Assembly: GCA_947471505.1 (NCBI GenBank)
Contig: CANIWM010000002.1
Location: 62,001-126,000, forward strand
Length of the DNA stretch: 64,000 nt
From: Chthoniobacteraceae bacterium
GTDB taxonomy: Bacteria; Verrucomicrobiota; Verrucomicrobiia; Chthoniobacterales; Chthoniobacteraceae
Reading direction: 5' to 3'
Below the pieces are notes generated by a model. That model ran no database searches, had not been told where the DNA came from, and saw only the letters and a list, made by a program, of their open reading frames with translations. Shown here piece by piece: positions 53,092 to 61,093 of the stretch; within the stretch, counting starts at the first letter, position 1, and the number at the start of each line of letters is the position of its first letter. Position numbers and translations under genes: made by a program.

Positions 53092-53481
53092 TTAAACTTT
53101 TTTCGCCTCCATTGCTTTGAGCACGCCTTTGTCGCCGACTTCGACTTTGAAAAGGAAACGCTGCCCCTTCTGGATATTCACATCCCGCAACTCAGCGGGC
53201 ACGAGCAGGCTCACGGGCTCCCCGTTCACCTCCACCGTAAACAGCCGCGCGCTCTGCACAAAGCGCAGTTGGTCCCCCACCACAGCCTCCATCTTATAGG
53301 TGTTCCCGCGCAGCGAATTCGAGTTCTGCATATAGTCGCCCACGGGGAAAACCGTCAGCGTCCGATAAGGGTCCGTCACCCCTCCCTTGAGCATAAATCC
53401 GCCCGCGATCGCCCCCGCAGCAATCACTGCAACAACGATGAACCATATTGGATTTGTGGATGAACTGGCGCGTCTAGCCAT
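53092..53481 (-). CDS. Small membrane-anchored beta protein of unknown function
   Basis: A 129-residue protein with one membrane helix (about 12-32) and a beta-rich C-terminal domain (about 38-125) containing GNTYKMEAVVGDQLRF and RFLFKVEVGDKGV. It has the outline of an OB-like or CcmE-like barrel, but no CcmE haem-binding His is seen. It lies between apaG and the 630-residue protein, all in the same orientation. Confidence 0.75.
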   Translation of the reverse strand: MARRASSSTNPIWFIVVAVIAAGAIAGGFMLKGGVTDPYRTLTVFPVGDYMQNSNSLRGNTYKMEAVVGDQLRFVQSARLFTVEVNGEPVSLLVPAELRDVNIQKGQRFLFKVEVGDKGVLKAMEAKKV

Positions 53482-53567
53482 GCCCCGACGCTATGAGCCG
53501 ATGCCGTGCTTGGCAAAAGATTTTCCCGTTATTCCGTCGCGGCGCTTCTTTACCCGTGCAAAACGCC

Positions 53568-53954
53568 CTACTCCGACTCCGGCGCGTGCATCTCGAAGCG
53601 CGGGATTTTCACCACCACCGGCTGCCCCGCCTCCGTGATGCCGATGAATGCCCCCTCCGCCGCACTGTCCACGGAAATGACGTGGTAGCTGTTGTAAGAA
53701 AAACTCTCACCCGGCTCCAGGCGCGGCGTTTTCCCCACCACGCCATCGGCTTCCACCACGATCGTCTCCCCCGCGACATCCGTGACCACCCATTTTCGCC
53801 CCCGAATCGTCACCGTCTCTGCCGACCGATTGTGAATGGAGATGAAGTAGGCGAAAGGGAACGGCTTATCCGGCGGCGCATCGAGGTGCGGCATGAACGC
53901 GACACGGTCCACGGAAACAGTAAGTCCAGTCAGTTCAGCAAACGAAGCAGGCAT
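53568..53954 (-). CDS. apaG: ApaG-family protein
   Basis: A 128-residue protein of the ApaG family (an Fn3-like beta-sandwich, linked to divalent-metal resistance and diadenosine tetraphosphate metabolism in Enterobacteria). The core is plain: FAYFISIHNRSAETVTIRGR, GVVGKTPRLEPGESFSYNS and FIGITEAGQPVVVKIPRF, matching the E. coli order. Length is near E. coli ApaG (125). Start at 53954 is chosen because the longer frame to 54179 runs through non-protein-like sequence. Confidence 0.9.
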   Translation of the reverse strand: MPASFAELTGLTVSVDRVAFMPHLDAPPDKPFPFAYFISIHNRSAETVTIRGRKWVVTDVAGETIVVEADGVVGKTPRLEPGESFSYNSYHVISVDSAAEGAFIGITEAGQPVVVKIPRFEMHAPESE

Positions 53955-54096
53955 GGGCAGCCTTATGCGCCGCGCAGCGGACCGTGGCAAGCGCGCAGGC
54001 ACTCCAGCACCCGAGCGCCCCGATTTTCGCCCATCCGGCGAAGCGATCGCCCTGCACCGTTCCTCCCGGCAAATCCCGGCATCCTCACCGCGTAAA

Positions 54097-54261
54097 CCCG
54101 AACGCCGCGAATGAAACCGCAGATGAACGCGAACCTTCGCAGAAATTGCTGTTCGCGAATGCTCTGAGGCGACGGACATTTCTCATCCGCACCAAAATTT
54201 CCAACTCCCGCTTATCTGCGTTGATTTGCGCGTATCTGCGGTTTCAAAAGCGGCGTTCCGG
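54097..54261. repeat. Inverted-repeat element, copy 1
   Basis: The left end (CCCGAACGCCGCGAATGAAACC, truncated here; then GCAGAT to 54124) pairs with the right end 54234-54261 (ATCTGCGGTTTCAAAAGCGGCG...), giving a hairpin of about 28 bp with a few mismatches and a 110-base middle. A related pair occurs at 61094-61245. It is likely a non-autonomous palindromic repeat family and encodes no protein. Confidence 0.6.
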
Positions 54262-54359
54262 CAAAAAAGCCCCCTTCCCTCCCCCATCGCCGCAAAACTA
54301 TTTTCAATTATTTTCACCCAAAGTGATACGTTTTGCCCAAAAATTTCGCATGTATAGAT

Positions 54360-54572
54360 GTGAGAACATTTATTCCGACCGAAAACTCAACCGAGCAACG
54401 CCCAAAAACTCGTGACCCATCGACCGCCGTCGGTCGCCCCCTCCCGCCGGACCCCACCCGCGAATCGCTCATCGCGACCATCGAGGCGCTGCTCATCGGG
54501 TTCGAGACCATGGCCGCCCAGCTTCAACAGCTCGAAACACAACTCAAGTCGCACGGCTCCGCCCCCCAATGA
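54360..54572 (+). CDS. Small coiled-coil candidate protein
   Basis: A 70-residue ORF from GTG 54360 (TTG 54333 also possible). After a Pro/Arg-rich start, the last 35 residues (TRESLIATIEALLIGFETMA, then AQLQQLETQLK) have a heptad pattern of hydrophobic residues. Its stop overlaps a following ATG by ATGA (54569-54572). Such overlaps with the neighbouring ORF support translation, but the start is weak. Confidence 0.5.
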   Translation: MRTFIPTENSTEQRPKTRDPSTAVGRPLPPDPTRESLIATIEALLIGFETMAAQLQQLETQLKSHGSAPQ

Positions 54573-55087
54573 CCCCACGCCTCTCCAGTTCCGCCGGGCT
54601 CTCACACGCAGTCGTCAGGCTATCACCGGCAGTCGTCAGGCTATCATCGGCAATCGTCAGGCTATCCGGCGCAGTCGTCGGGCTGTCGTCGGCAACCATC
54701 GGACAATCCGGCGCGATTGCCGGACGATGCGGCGCAGCCTCCGGACGATCCCCGGCAGTCGTTGGTCGATGCGGCGGGATTGCCGGACGATCACCTGCAA
54801 CCGTTGGGCGGTCAGGCGCAATCGCCGGACCGTCATCGGCAATCGCCGGACGCTCAGGCGGGATTGTCAAAAACCAAGGCGGGATTGCCGGAAACCAAAA
54901 CGCAGCGTCCAAACGCCAAAACGCAGTCGCCGGAAGCCCATCGACATTAGCCGGAAGTCCTCGCGCACAACACTTTACGCAAAACTCACCAAAACAACCC
55001 GGAAAAGCCTCCGAAGAATGTTCCACGTTCCACGGATGGCCGCTCCACCAACAAAAAACAAACAAACAAAACACACATCATGAATAA
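54569..55087 (+). CDS. ORF made of heptapeptide repeats (doubtful gene)
   Basis: A 172-residue ORF whose first 120 residues consist of seven-residue units like VVRLSPA, IVRLSGA, IAGRSGG, encoded by a 21-bp minisatellite (54608-54950). It overlaps the preceding ORF by four bases and the following one (55080) by eight. The region is also open in another plus frame from 54412 (223 codons) and on the minus strand, so which frame, if any, is translated cannot be settled by reading. A pattern of overlapping starts favours this one. Confidence 0.35.
   Translation: MTPRLSSSAGLSHAVVRLSPAVVRLSSAIVRLSGAVVGLSSATIGQSGAIAGRCGAASGRSPAVVGRCGGIAGRSPATVGRSGAIAGPSSAIAGRSGGIVKNQGGIAGNQNAASKRQNAVAGSPSTLAGSPRAQHFTQNSPKQPGKASEECSTFHGWPLHQQKTNKQNTHHE
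54608..54950. repeat. Degenerate 21-bp minisatellite
   Basis: About 16 tandem units of 21 bp (e.g. GCAGTCGTCAGGCTATCACC, plus one base), with 3' units more diverged. Because 21 is a multiple of three, every frame translates into a seven-residue repeat. It could be length-variable. Confidence 0.8.
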
Positions 55088-55844
55088 ACGCCTCGCCGCA
55101 AAACTCGACATGTATCGCTCCGTCGCCGACATCCGCACCGGAGCCAACGTAGCCCTTATCGGCTCCATCGCCGCCCTCAACGACAGCTTCACCTCGCACA
55201 TCGCAACCATCGCCATGATCGAGTCGCTCGACCTTGCCCGCTCCGGATTTGCCGTCGGCGGCGCCGCCGCCAAAACCCTCGCCCGCACCCAGCTCGAATC
55301 CAGCATGGGAGAAGTGGACGGCATCATCACCGCCTACGCCGCCGCCACCTCCAATGCCGACCTCCTCGCCCAAGTGAACAACGAAATCAGCGACATCGAA
55401 GCAATGGCCGACGAAACCCTGCGCGTCCACGCCACATTCCTCATCGGAAAAATCGCCGAACCCGGCCAGCCCGCCGCGCTCCTCCCCTACGGCCTGAGCC
55501 CCGCCAAAGCCACGCTCCTCGGCCAGCGCTACACCACATTCCACGGCCTCATCAACCTCCCCGACGAACGCGCCCAGCAAGAAAGCGCCTACATCCAGCT
55601 CATCGAAGCCCAGTTCGAGTCCGCCGACCTGCGCCTCGACCTCATCATGGACAAACTCATGCGCCAATTCCGCGAAACCCAACCCGCCCTCTACCTCACC
55701 TACAAAGAATCCCGAGTCATCAACGACGCCGCCGGCGGCGGTGGTGGCGGCGGCGGAAGCAGCAGCAGCTCCACCAGCAGCGAATCCAGCGGAAGCAGTG
55801 GCGAACCGTCGTCGAGTAGCGAGTCGAGCAGTAGTAGCGCATAG
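55080..55844 (+). CDS. Helical protein with Gly/Ser-rich tail, unknown function
   Basis: A 254-residue protein. Residues 1-210 are mostly helical (SVADIRTGANVALIGSIAAL, EVDGIITAYAAATSNADLL, FESADLRLDLIMDKLM); residues about 216-254 are an extreme Gly then Ser/Glu tract (GGGGGGG followed by SSSSTSSESSGSSG). There is no signal peptide. It may be the product that the upstream minisatellite region accompanies. I do not recognise a family. Confidence 0.7.
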   Translation: MNKRLAAKLDMYRSVADIRTGANVALIGSIAALNDSFTSHIATIAMIESLDLARSGFAVGGAAAKTLARTQLESSMGEVDGIITAYAAATSNADLLAQVNNEISDIEAMADETLRVHATFLIGKIAEPGQPAALLPYGLSPAKATLLGQRYTTFHGLINLPDERAQQESAYIQLIEAQFESADLRLDLIMDKLMRQFRETQPALYLTYKESRVINDAAGGGGGGGGSSSSSTSSESSGSSGEPSSSSESSSSSA

Positions 55845-55894
55845 AAGTGGACGCCATCGAATGACCGAAACGAACGATGCGCCGTGCCGCGAAC

Positions 55895-56114
55895 GGGCTG
55901 AAAGCCCAAAATGTAATAGCCCAGGGGCAGCGACGAAGGAGCGCATCCCTGGGTACGCATCCCAAACGAGTATGAGCCCTGTAAGGGCGGCATCCTCCGC
56001 GTGGCCACCATTTTAATCGCGCCCTTACAGGGCTTATCCCTTTTATCCCATGTGACCCAGGCCTGCGCTCGTGCCTCGCTTGCCTGGGCTATTACATTGC
56101 CGGGCCTTCGGCCC
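55895..56114. mobile_element. RAYT-associated palindromic element, copy A
   Basis: This 220-bp element begins with a hairpin GGGCT-GAA-AGCCC (55895-55907) followed by ATGTAATAGCCCAGG, and ends with the complement CCTGGGCTATTACAT and a hairpin GGGCC-TTC-GGCCC (56102-56114). The middle holds another inverted pair, AGCCCTGTAAGGGCG against CGCCCTTACAGGGCT. The organisation is that of a REP/BIME-like element. Confidence 0.78.
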
Positions 56115-56223
56115 TCCGTACATCGCACATCACGCGCCACACGTCGCATCTTCAAATCGCATCTCGACCCATAAACGCAAACCGATAAACACAAACGCCG
56201 ATAATCCAAACCACCAACGCACC

Positions 56224-56676
56224 ATGAGCCAATCTCTGTTCATCGTCCCCGTCCACGTCGTCTTCAGCACCAAAGGCCGCCGCCCTTTGCTCCGCGACGA
56301 AGAACGTGGCGAACTCCATGCCTATATCACCGGCATCCTGCATAACCACGATTGCCCGTTGCTGGAGATCAACTCCGTCGCCGACCACATCCACATCCTT
56401 TTCGCCCAATCCAAAAACCACGTCCCGGCCAAAATCATGGAGCATGTGAAAACGGGCTCATCGAAATGGATCAAAACGAAAGCCGCGTGGTATGGCGACT
56501 TCGCATGGCAGGGCGGATACGGCGAATTCGGCGTCTGCAACACCCACACCGAAGCCGTCCGCCAATACATCCGCAACCAACCCGAGCATCACAAAAAAGA
56601 GGATTTCCAAACCGAGTTCCGCCGCATCTGCGAGAAGAATGGCGTGGCGATTGATGAGCGGTATGTGTGGGATTGA
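56224..56676 (+). CDS. IS200-like/RAYT transposase (Y1 HUH)
   Basis: A 150-residue HUH transposase of the IS200/IS605 TnpA or REP-associated (RAYT) type. The HUH metal motif is H55-I-H57 (VADHIHILFA), and the nucleophile is Tyr115 in EAVRQYIRNQPEHHKK. Length is normal for TnpA. It is flanked by palindromic elements 110 bases upstream (copy A) and 28 bases downstream (copy B), the arrangement of RAYT genes with REPs. It should nick single-stranded DNA at hairpin feet. Its ORF is intact. Confidence 0.9.
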   Translation: MSQSLFIVPVHVVFSTKGRRPLLRDEERGELHAYITGILHNHDCPLLEINSVADHIHILFAQSKNHVPAKIMEHVKTGSSKWIKTKAAWYGDFAWQGGYGEFGVCNTHTEAVRQYIRNQPEHHKKEDFQTEFRRICEKNGVAIDERYVWD

Positions 56677-56703
56677 AACACGCCCATGAACGCAATCCGC
56701 CCA

Positions 56704-56926
56704 GCGCCGAAGGCGCGCAATGTAATAGCCCAGGCAAAGCGAGGAACGAGCGCAGGCCTGGGTCTGCGGTCCGACACGAACTATCAGCCCTGTAAGGGCG
56801 AAATTGTTCGCGTGGCTTGCGGTTTGATTTCGCCCTTTCAGGGCTCATCGCATTTCTTCGATGCGACCCAGGGATGCGCTCGTTCCTCGCTGCCCCTGGG
56901 CTTTTACATTGCCGGGCCTTCGGCCC
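56704..56926. mobile_element. RAYT-associated palindromic element, copy B
   Basis: This 223-bp element has the same design as copy A: hairpin GCGCC-GAA-GGCGC, AATGTAATAGCCCAGG, an AGCCCTGTAAGGGCG middle, CCCTGGGCTTTTACATTGCC and hairpin GGGCC-TTC-GGCCC. It carries GCGAGGAACGAGCGC, a core also found in the element at 1537-1817. Confidence 0.8.
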
Positions 56927-56946
56927 TCCGCGCCGCCGCGATTCCA

Positions 56947-57169
56947 GCGCCGAAGGCGCGCAATGTAATAGCCCAGGCAAAGCGAGGCACGAGCGCAGGC
57001 CTGGGTCTGCGCGCCCGCAAGAACCATGAGCCCTGTAAGGGCGGCATCCTTCGCGTGACTCGCGATTTGATTCCGCCCCTACAGGGCTCATCGCATTTCT
57101 TCGATGCGACCCAGGGATGCGCTCCTTCGTCGCTGCCCCTGGGCTATTACATTGCCGGGCCTTCGGCCC
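56947..57169. mobile_element. RAYT-associated palindromic element, copy C
   Basis: This 223-bp element is very similar to copy B, in tandem with it 20 bases away, with the same hairpin-bounded structure (GCGCC-GAA-GGCGC at 56947 to GGGCC-TTC-GGCCC at 57157-57169). Confidence 0.82.
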
Positions 57170-57192
57170 TCTACGCCGCCACACCGAACACC

Positions 57193-57205
57193 GGGCCTTC
57201 GGCCC
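57193..57205. repeat. Solo terminal hairpin of the same family
   Basis: GGGCC-TTC-GGCCC again, without the rest of the element, 23 bases after copy C. It looks like a partial or footprint copy. Confidence 0.6.
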
Positions 57206-57266
57206 TTCGCGACCATCACGGTTGTCCGGTGCTGCACAATCATCGTGGGCATTCGGCACTTTGCTT

Positions 57267-58130
57267 ATGACTTCACAACGACTCGACTCTCTCCCCGCTT
57301 ACGAACGCGCCGGTCGCCGCGTGGTATTCGGCGAACTGGCCGGGGAGCGCGGGCCGCTTTTTCCCAAGGCGCCGGAGTGTGGGGTGGTGGTGGGGACGTT
57401 TGCGGGGGTGGCTTATGTGCATCTGCAATTGGAGGCGCGGCGGCGGTATTATCCCGGCGTGCCGCTTCTGGTGCATGATGATGGCAGTCCGGTGTCGGGG
57501 CGACTGGCGGAGTTGTGCGAGTCGTATGGGGCGGATTTTGAGCGGAACACGTCGCGGCTTCCGCCGTGCAAGGGGGATCTGTCGGCGTTTGCGGGCGGTT
57601 TCGTCTGGGCGCGGGAGCGCGGGGTGGAGGTGCTGCTCAAGCTGAGCCGGCGGTTTGTGCCGCGGTGCGACTGGCGGGATTCGCTCGGGCGGCTGGCGCT
57701 GGCTTCGCAATACGCGACGTTTTGCTCGTGGACGACGTCGTTCAATTTCGGCTTTCGCACGGAGTGTGTGGCGATGGCGGTGGAGGAATGGTGGCGGCTG
57801 GGGCTGGTGGGGGAGGTGGCGCTGCGGATCGGGGAGCCGGGGGAGCCGTTTGTGGAGGGGTTCATGCACGATCTCGCGCGGCGGGCGGCGCGGGCGCGCT
57901 GCGCGGCGGCGCGGGAATACGATGCGCGCACGGGGGAGCGTCCGCCGGAGCGCAACGGCTACGCGGTGTGGGACTGGATGGGGACGGATCGGAAGGCGCG
58001 GACGAAGAAATTCCTGTGGCACGATTGGGCGTCGCCGGAGGATTACCGCGCGCTGGGGGCGAGGTGGGGGCTGCCGTATGGATTCGCGGAGTATGCGGAT
58101 GCGAACGGGGGATGCGGGAGCAGGGCATGA
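57267..58130 (+). CDS. Glycosyltransferase-like protein (GT-A fold candidate)
   Basis: A 287-residue cytoplasmic protein. The first 160 residues have the outline of a nucleotide-sugar-binding fold: VGTFAGVAYVHLQLEARRRY, PLLVHDDGSPVSGRLAELCE (an acidic DDG where GT-A enzymes place their metal-binding residues), then GVEVLLKLSRRFVP. I infer a glycosyltransferase from this and from its neighbour, a GT9-like gene. No exact family is assigned. The start at 57267 excludes the upstream repeat. Composition is strikingly G-rich on the coding strand. Confidence 0.68.
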   Translation: MTSQRLDSLPAYERAGRRVVFGELAGERGPLFPKAPECGVVVGTFAGVAYVHLQLEARRRYYPGVPLLVHDDGSPVSGRLAELCESYGADFERNTSRLPPCKGDLSAFAGGFVWARERGVEVLLKLSRRFVPRCDWRDSLGRLALASQYATFCSWTTSFNFGFRTECVAMAVEEWWRLGLVGEVALRIGEPGEPFVEGFMHDLARRAARARCAAAREYDARTGERPPERNGYAVWDWMGTDRKARTKKFLWHDWASPEDYRALGARWGLPYGFAEYADANGGCGSRA

Positions 58131-58221
58131 AGCCGCACTTTAGGCCCGCGAAATGCGCGAAACTGCGCGAAAGAATGGGTGCGGAAATTTTCGCGACTTT
58201 TCGCGCTTTTCGCGGGCTGCC

Positions 58222-59238
58222 ATGAAACCGCGCCGTTTGCTGCTGCGGAATCGTCAGTCGCCGGGGGATGTGGTGATGCTGACGGCGGCGGTGCGCGATT
58301 TGCATGCGCAGCATCCGGGCCGGTTCATCACGGCGGTGGATACGACGGCGATGGCGCTGTGGGACCACAATCCGCACGCGCGGCGCTGGGACCGGGTGGC
58401 GGATGCGGGGAGCTGGGAGGCGGTGGAATGCGGGTATCCGCTGATCGCGCGGAGCAATACGGGGCCGTGGCATTTCATCCACGGGTTTCATCATTTCCTC
58501 GCGGAGCGTCTGGAGGTGCGGCTGGAGCCGGGGGCGTTTCGCGGCGATGTGCATCTGTCGCCGGAGGAGAAGGCGATGCCGTCGGCGGTGCCTGTGCCGT
58601 TTTGGATCGTGGTGTCGGGCGGCAAGCGGGATTTCACGACAAAGTGGTGGGACCCGGCGCGGATGCAGGCGGTGGTGGACCATTTCGCAGGGCGCATCCT
58701 TTTTGTGCAGACGGGGGAGGCGGGGCATCATCATCCGCCGCTGCGCGGTGTGCTGGACCTGCGGGGGAAGACGGACACGCGGGAGTTTGTGCGGCTGATG
58801 TATCACGCGCAGGGCGTGGTGTGTCCGGTGACATTTGCGATGCACCTCGCGGCGGCGGTGGAAACACGCGGGCCGGGGCCGAATCGTCCGTGCGTGGTAG
58901 TGGCGGGCGGACGCGAACCGGCGCAGTGGGAGGCGTATCCGCATCACCAATACATCCATACGAACGGCGCGCTGCGCTGCTGCGACAACGGCGGCTGCTG
59001 GAAGGCGCGCACCGTGCCGCTGGGCGATGGGGATGCGAAGGACGCGAGTCTTTGCGTGGATGTGGTGGGTAATCTCCCGCGCTGCATGGATATGATTTCG
59101 GCGGAGGATGTGATCGGTCGGGTGGAGATGTATTTTCGCGGAGGGGCGGTGGAGTTCCTGACGAAGGAGCAGGCTGCGGCAAGTGCGCAAGCATTTCACT
59201 TTCCCCGCGCGCGGCGATCCGGCATTGCTGGGCGATGA
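58222..59238 (+). CDS. GT9-like glycosyltransferase (heptosyltransferase family)
   Basis: A 338-residue protein with the two-domain GT-B outline of the ADP-heptose:LPS heptosyltransferase family: N-terminal NRQSPGDVVMLTAAVRDLHA matches the family's GDxxxxxPxxxxL, the middle VVSGGKRDFTTKWWD resembles the donor-binding region, and VRLMYHAQGVVCPVTFAMHLAAAVE is the C-terminal signature. Four Cys near 262-300 (RCCDNGGC and later) are typical of related enzymes. Its stop overlaps thiD (ATGA at 59235-59238). Confidence 0.82.
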   Translation: MKPRRLLLRNRQSPGDVVMLTAAVRDLHAQHPGRFITAVDTTAMALWDHNPHARRWDRVADAGSWEAVECGYPLIARSNTGPWHFIHGFHHFLAERLEVRLEPGAFRGDVHLSPEEKAMPSAVPVPFWIVVSGGKRDFTTKWWDPARMQAVVDHFAGRILFVQTGEAGHHHPPLRGVLDLRGKTDTREFVRLMYHAQGVVCPVTFAMHLAAAVETRGPGPNRPCVVVAGGREPAQWEAYPHHQYIHTNGALRCCDNGGCWKARTVPLGDGDAKDASLCVDVVGNLPRCMDMISAEDVIGRVEMYFRGGAVEFLTKEQAAASAQAFHFPRARRSGIAGR

Positions 59239-60050
59239 ATCTACCAGTGGTGATGACGATTGCGGGCTCCGATAATAGTGCGGGAGCGGGAGCCCAAGCG
59301 GACTTGAAGGCGATGAGCGCGCTGGGCGTTTATGCCGTCACGGCCATCACTTGCGTGGTCGCGGAAGTGCCGGGGAAGGTGAGCGCCATCCAGCCCATCG
59401 ACCCCGCAATCGTGGCGGAACAAATCCGCCTCCTCTTTGAAGCATACCCCATCGCCGCGATGAAAACCGGGATGCTCTACTCGCGCGAAATCATGGAGCG
59501 CGTCGTGGGCGAACTCCGCAGCCAGCGGGCGCTGCCGCCGCTCATCGTGGACCCCGTGATGGTGGCCACCAGCGGGGCGTCGCTGCTGAAAGGGGACGCC
59601 GTCGCTTACTATAAAGAGGCGCTCTTTCCCCTCGCCACGCTGGTCACGCCGAACGTCGATGAAGCGCAAGTCCTCGTCGGGCGTCCCATTTCCACGGTCG
59701 GCGAGTTGCACGCCGCGGGCCTCGAACTCGTAGATCAATACGGCTGCGCATTTCTGATGAAAGGCGGGCACCTCCGCGGAGAGGTGGCTCTCGACTTCCT
59801 TATTACGGCCGACGGCGCGACGAGCGATTTTAGAGCGCCATTTATCCCCGGCGTGAGCACGCACGGGACGGGCTGCACGTATAGCGCGGCAATCGCGGCT
59901 GGCATTGGGTTCGGGCTCGATCTTGAGGCTGCGGTGGGAGAGGCGAAAATGCTCGTTAGCACTGCTATCGCTCGCTACCTCCGCTGGCAGCGCGCAGACG
60001 GGACAAACACGGACGCGCTGCACCATTTCGCAGGTATTTTGGGTGATTGA
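59235..60050 (+). CDS. thiD: Hydroxymethylpyrimidine/phosphomethylpyrimidine kinase
   Basis: Thiamin-pathway kinase of 271 residues that phosphorylates HMP and HMP-P. Ribokinase-fold signatures: GSDNSAGAGAQADLKAMSALG (read in part, about 11-31), VDPVMVATSGASLL, TLVTPNVDEA and the C-terminal catalytic STHGTGCTYSAAIAAG, whose Asp is replaced by Thr/Cys as in many ThiD enzymes. Length is standard. It is joined by ATGA overlap to the glycosyltransferase. Confidence 0.95.
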   Translation: MNLPVVMTIAGSDNSAGAGAQADLKAMSALGVYAVTAITCVVAEVPGKVSAIQPIDPAIVAEQIRLLFEAYPIAAMKTGMLYSREIMERVVGELRSQRALPPLIVDPVMVATSGASLLKGDAVAYYKEALFPLATLVTPNVDEAQVLVGRPISTVGELHAAGLELVDQYGCAFLMKGGHLRGEVALDFLITADGATSDFRAPFIPGVSTHGTGCTYSAAIAAGIGFGLDLEAAVGEAKMLVSTAIARYLRWQRADGTNTDALHHFAGILGD

Positions 60051-60072
60051 GCACAAAAAAGCAGAATTACGT

Positions 60073-60101
60073 TTGACACCCCTTGCGTGGGCTTCTAGGT
60101 T
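60073..60101 (+). promoter_or_regulatory. Sigma-70-type promoter of rplM-rpsI
   Basis: TTGACA (60073-60078), 17-base spacer, TAGGTT (60096-60101), about 23 bases before the rplM start at 60125. The -35 is consensus and the -10 acceptable. Confidence 0.7.
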
Positions 60102-60124
60102 CCGCGCTCTTTTTCAGAGACTAA

Positions 60125-60559
60125 ATGAGGACTATTTCAGCGAAAGCAAACGAAGTTACACGCAACTGGTGGGTCATTGACGCCGCCGATCAAATTCTTG
60201 GACGCGTCGCGGCGAAAGCTGCGAACTTGCTCCGGGGCAAAGAAAAGGCGATCTTTACGCCGCACGTAGATACCGGCGATTTTGTCGTCATTATCAATGC
60301 GGAAAAGGTCCGCCTCTCCGGCAAAAAGGAGACGGCGAAGAGCTACATGAGCTTCTCCGGCTTCGTCGGTGGCCACAAGAGCGAGACCGTAAAGGCCCGC
60401 CGCGCCCGCCGCCCCGAACTCATCGTCGAAGGTGCCATCAAGGGAATGATTCCCCACACCCGCCTCGGACGCGCCCAAATCACCAAATTGAAAGTGTATG
60501 CCGGCCCGAGCCATCCGCACGTCGCGCAGGGTCCTGTCGCCATCGCCAAAGTCCGTTAA
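60125..60559 (+). CDS. rplM: 50S ribosomal protein L13
   Basis: A 144-residue protein of the large ribosomal subunit. WWVIDAADQILGRVAAKAANLL at the N-terminus, GDFVVIINAEKVRLSGKK and AIKGMIPHTRLGR are family signatures. It is followed by rpsI 20 bases later, the standard bacterial pair. Confidence 0.98.
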   Translation: MRTISAKANEVTRNWWVIDAADQILGRVAAKAANLLRGKEKAIFTPHVDTGDFVVIINAEKVRLSGKKETAKSYMSFSGFVGGHKSETVKARRARRPELIVEGAIKGMIPHTRLGRAQITKLKVYAGPSHPHVAQGPVAIAKVR

Positions 60560-60579
60560 TCTCGAATTTTAAAAAGACA

Positions 60580-60972
60580 ATGTCCCAATCCACCATTACC
60601 GCAACCGGACGCCGCAAGACCTCCATCGCACAAGTCCGCATGAACGCAGGCACCGGCAAGATCGTCGTGAACGGTCGCCCTTATGACGAGTATTTCGCAG
60701 TCGTCGCCAACCAGAGCGCAGTCCTCCGCCCGCTCGAAGTGGCCCAGAGCCGCAACCTGTTCGACATCTCCGTGAACGCCTGCGGCGGCGGAACCTCCGG
60801 CCAAGCTGGAGCCATCAGCCTCGGCATCGCCCGCGCCCTTCTCCAAGTGAACGCAGAACTGCGCCCCGCTTTGAAGAAAGACGGCCTCCTCACCCGTGAC
60901 CCGCGTATGAAAGAGCGCAAAAAGCCCGGCCAACCCGGTGCCCGCAAGCGCTTCCAGTTCAGCAAGCGTTAA
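60580..60972 (+). CDS. rpsI: 30S ribosomal protein S9
   Basis: A 130-residue protein of the small subunit. TATGRRKTSIAQVRM at the N-terminus, GQAGAISLGIARALL in the middle and the C-terminal KKPGQPGARKRFQFSKR (S9 ends in a basic tail reaching the P-site tRNA) are all typical. It forms an operon with rplM. Confidence 0.98.
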   Translation: MSQSTITATGRRKTSIAQVRMNAGTGKIVVNGRPYDEYFAVVANQSAVLRPLEVAQSRNLFDISVNACGGGTSGQAGAISLGIARALLQVNAELRPALKKDGLLTRDPRMKERKKPGQPGARKRFQFSKR

Positions 60973-61018
60973 AAGATTTCTCCGGAACCGTTCTCACCCA
61001 ACGGATTCCTACTAGAAG

Positions 61019-61066
61019 CCCGCGTCGTGCGACCCCAAAGATTGCACGACGCGGGTTTATTTTTGT
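61019..61066 (+). terminator. Rho-independent terminator of rplM-rpsI
   Basis: CCCGCGTCGTGC (61019-61030) pairs perfectly with GCACGACGCGGG (61044-61055), followed at once by TTTATTTTTG. Confidence 0.92.
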
Positions 61067-61093
61067 ACTGATTCTTCCTCGGCAGCCGTTCAT

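Noticed and set aside
54608-54950. CRISPR-like array in the 54.6-kb tandem repeats
   Set aside because: Units are contiguous 21-mers without spacers, so it is a minisatellite.
54412-55083. 223-codon Arg-rich plus-strand ORF over the minisatellite
   Set aside because: Extremely basic, starts inside the small coiled-coil ORF, and lacks the start/stop overlaps of the alternative frame; kept only as an alternative.
59241-60056. Long minus-strand ORF opposite thiD, with the same length
   Set aside because: It mirrors thiD in an opposite-strand frame; the translation lacks domain features and GC-rich codon structure explains the openness.
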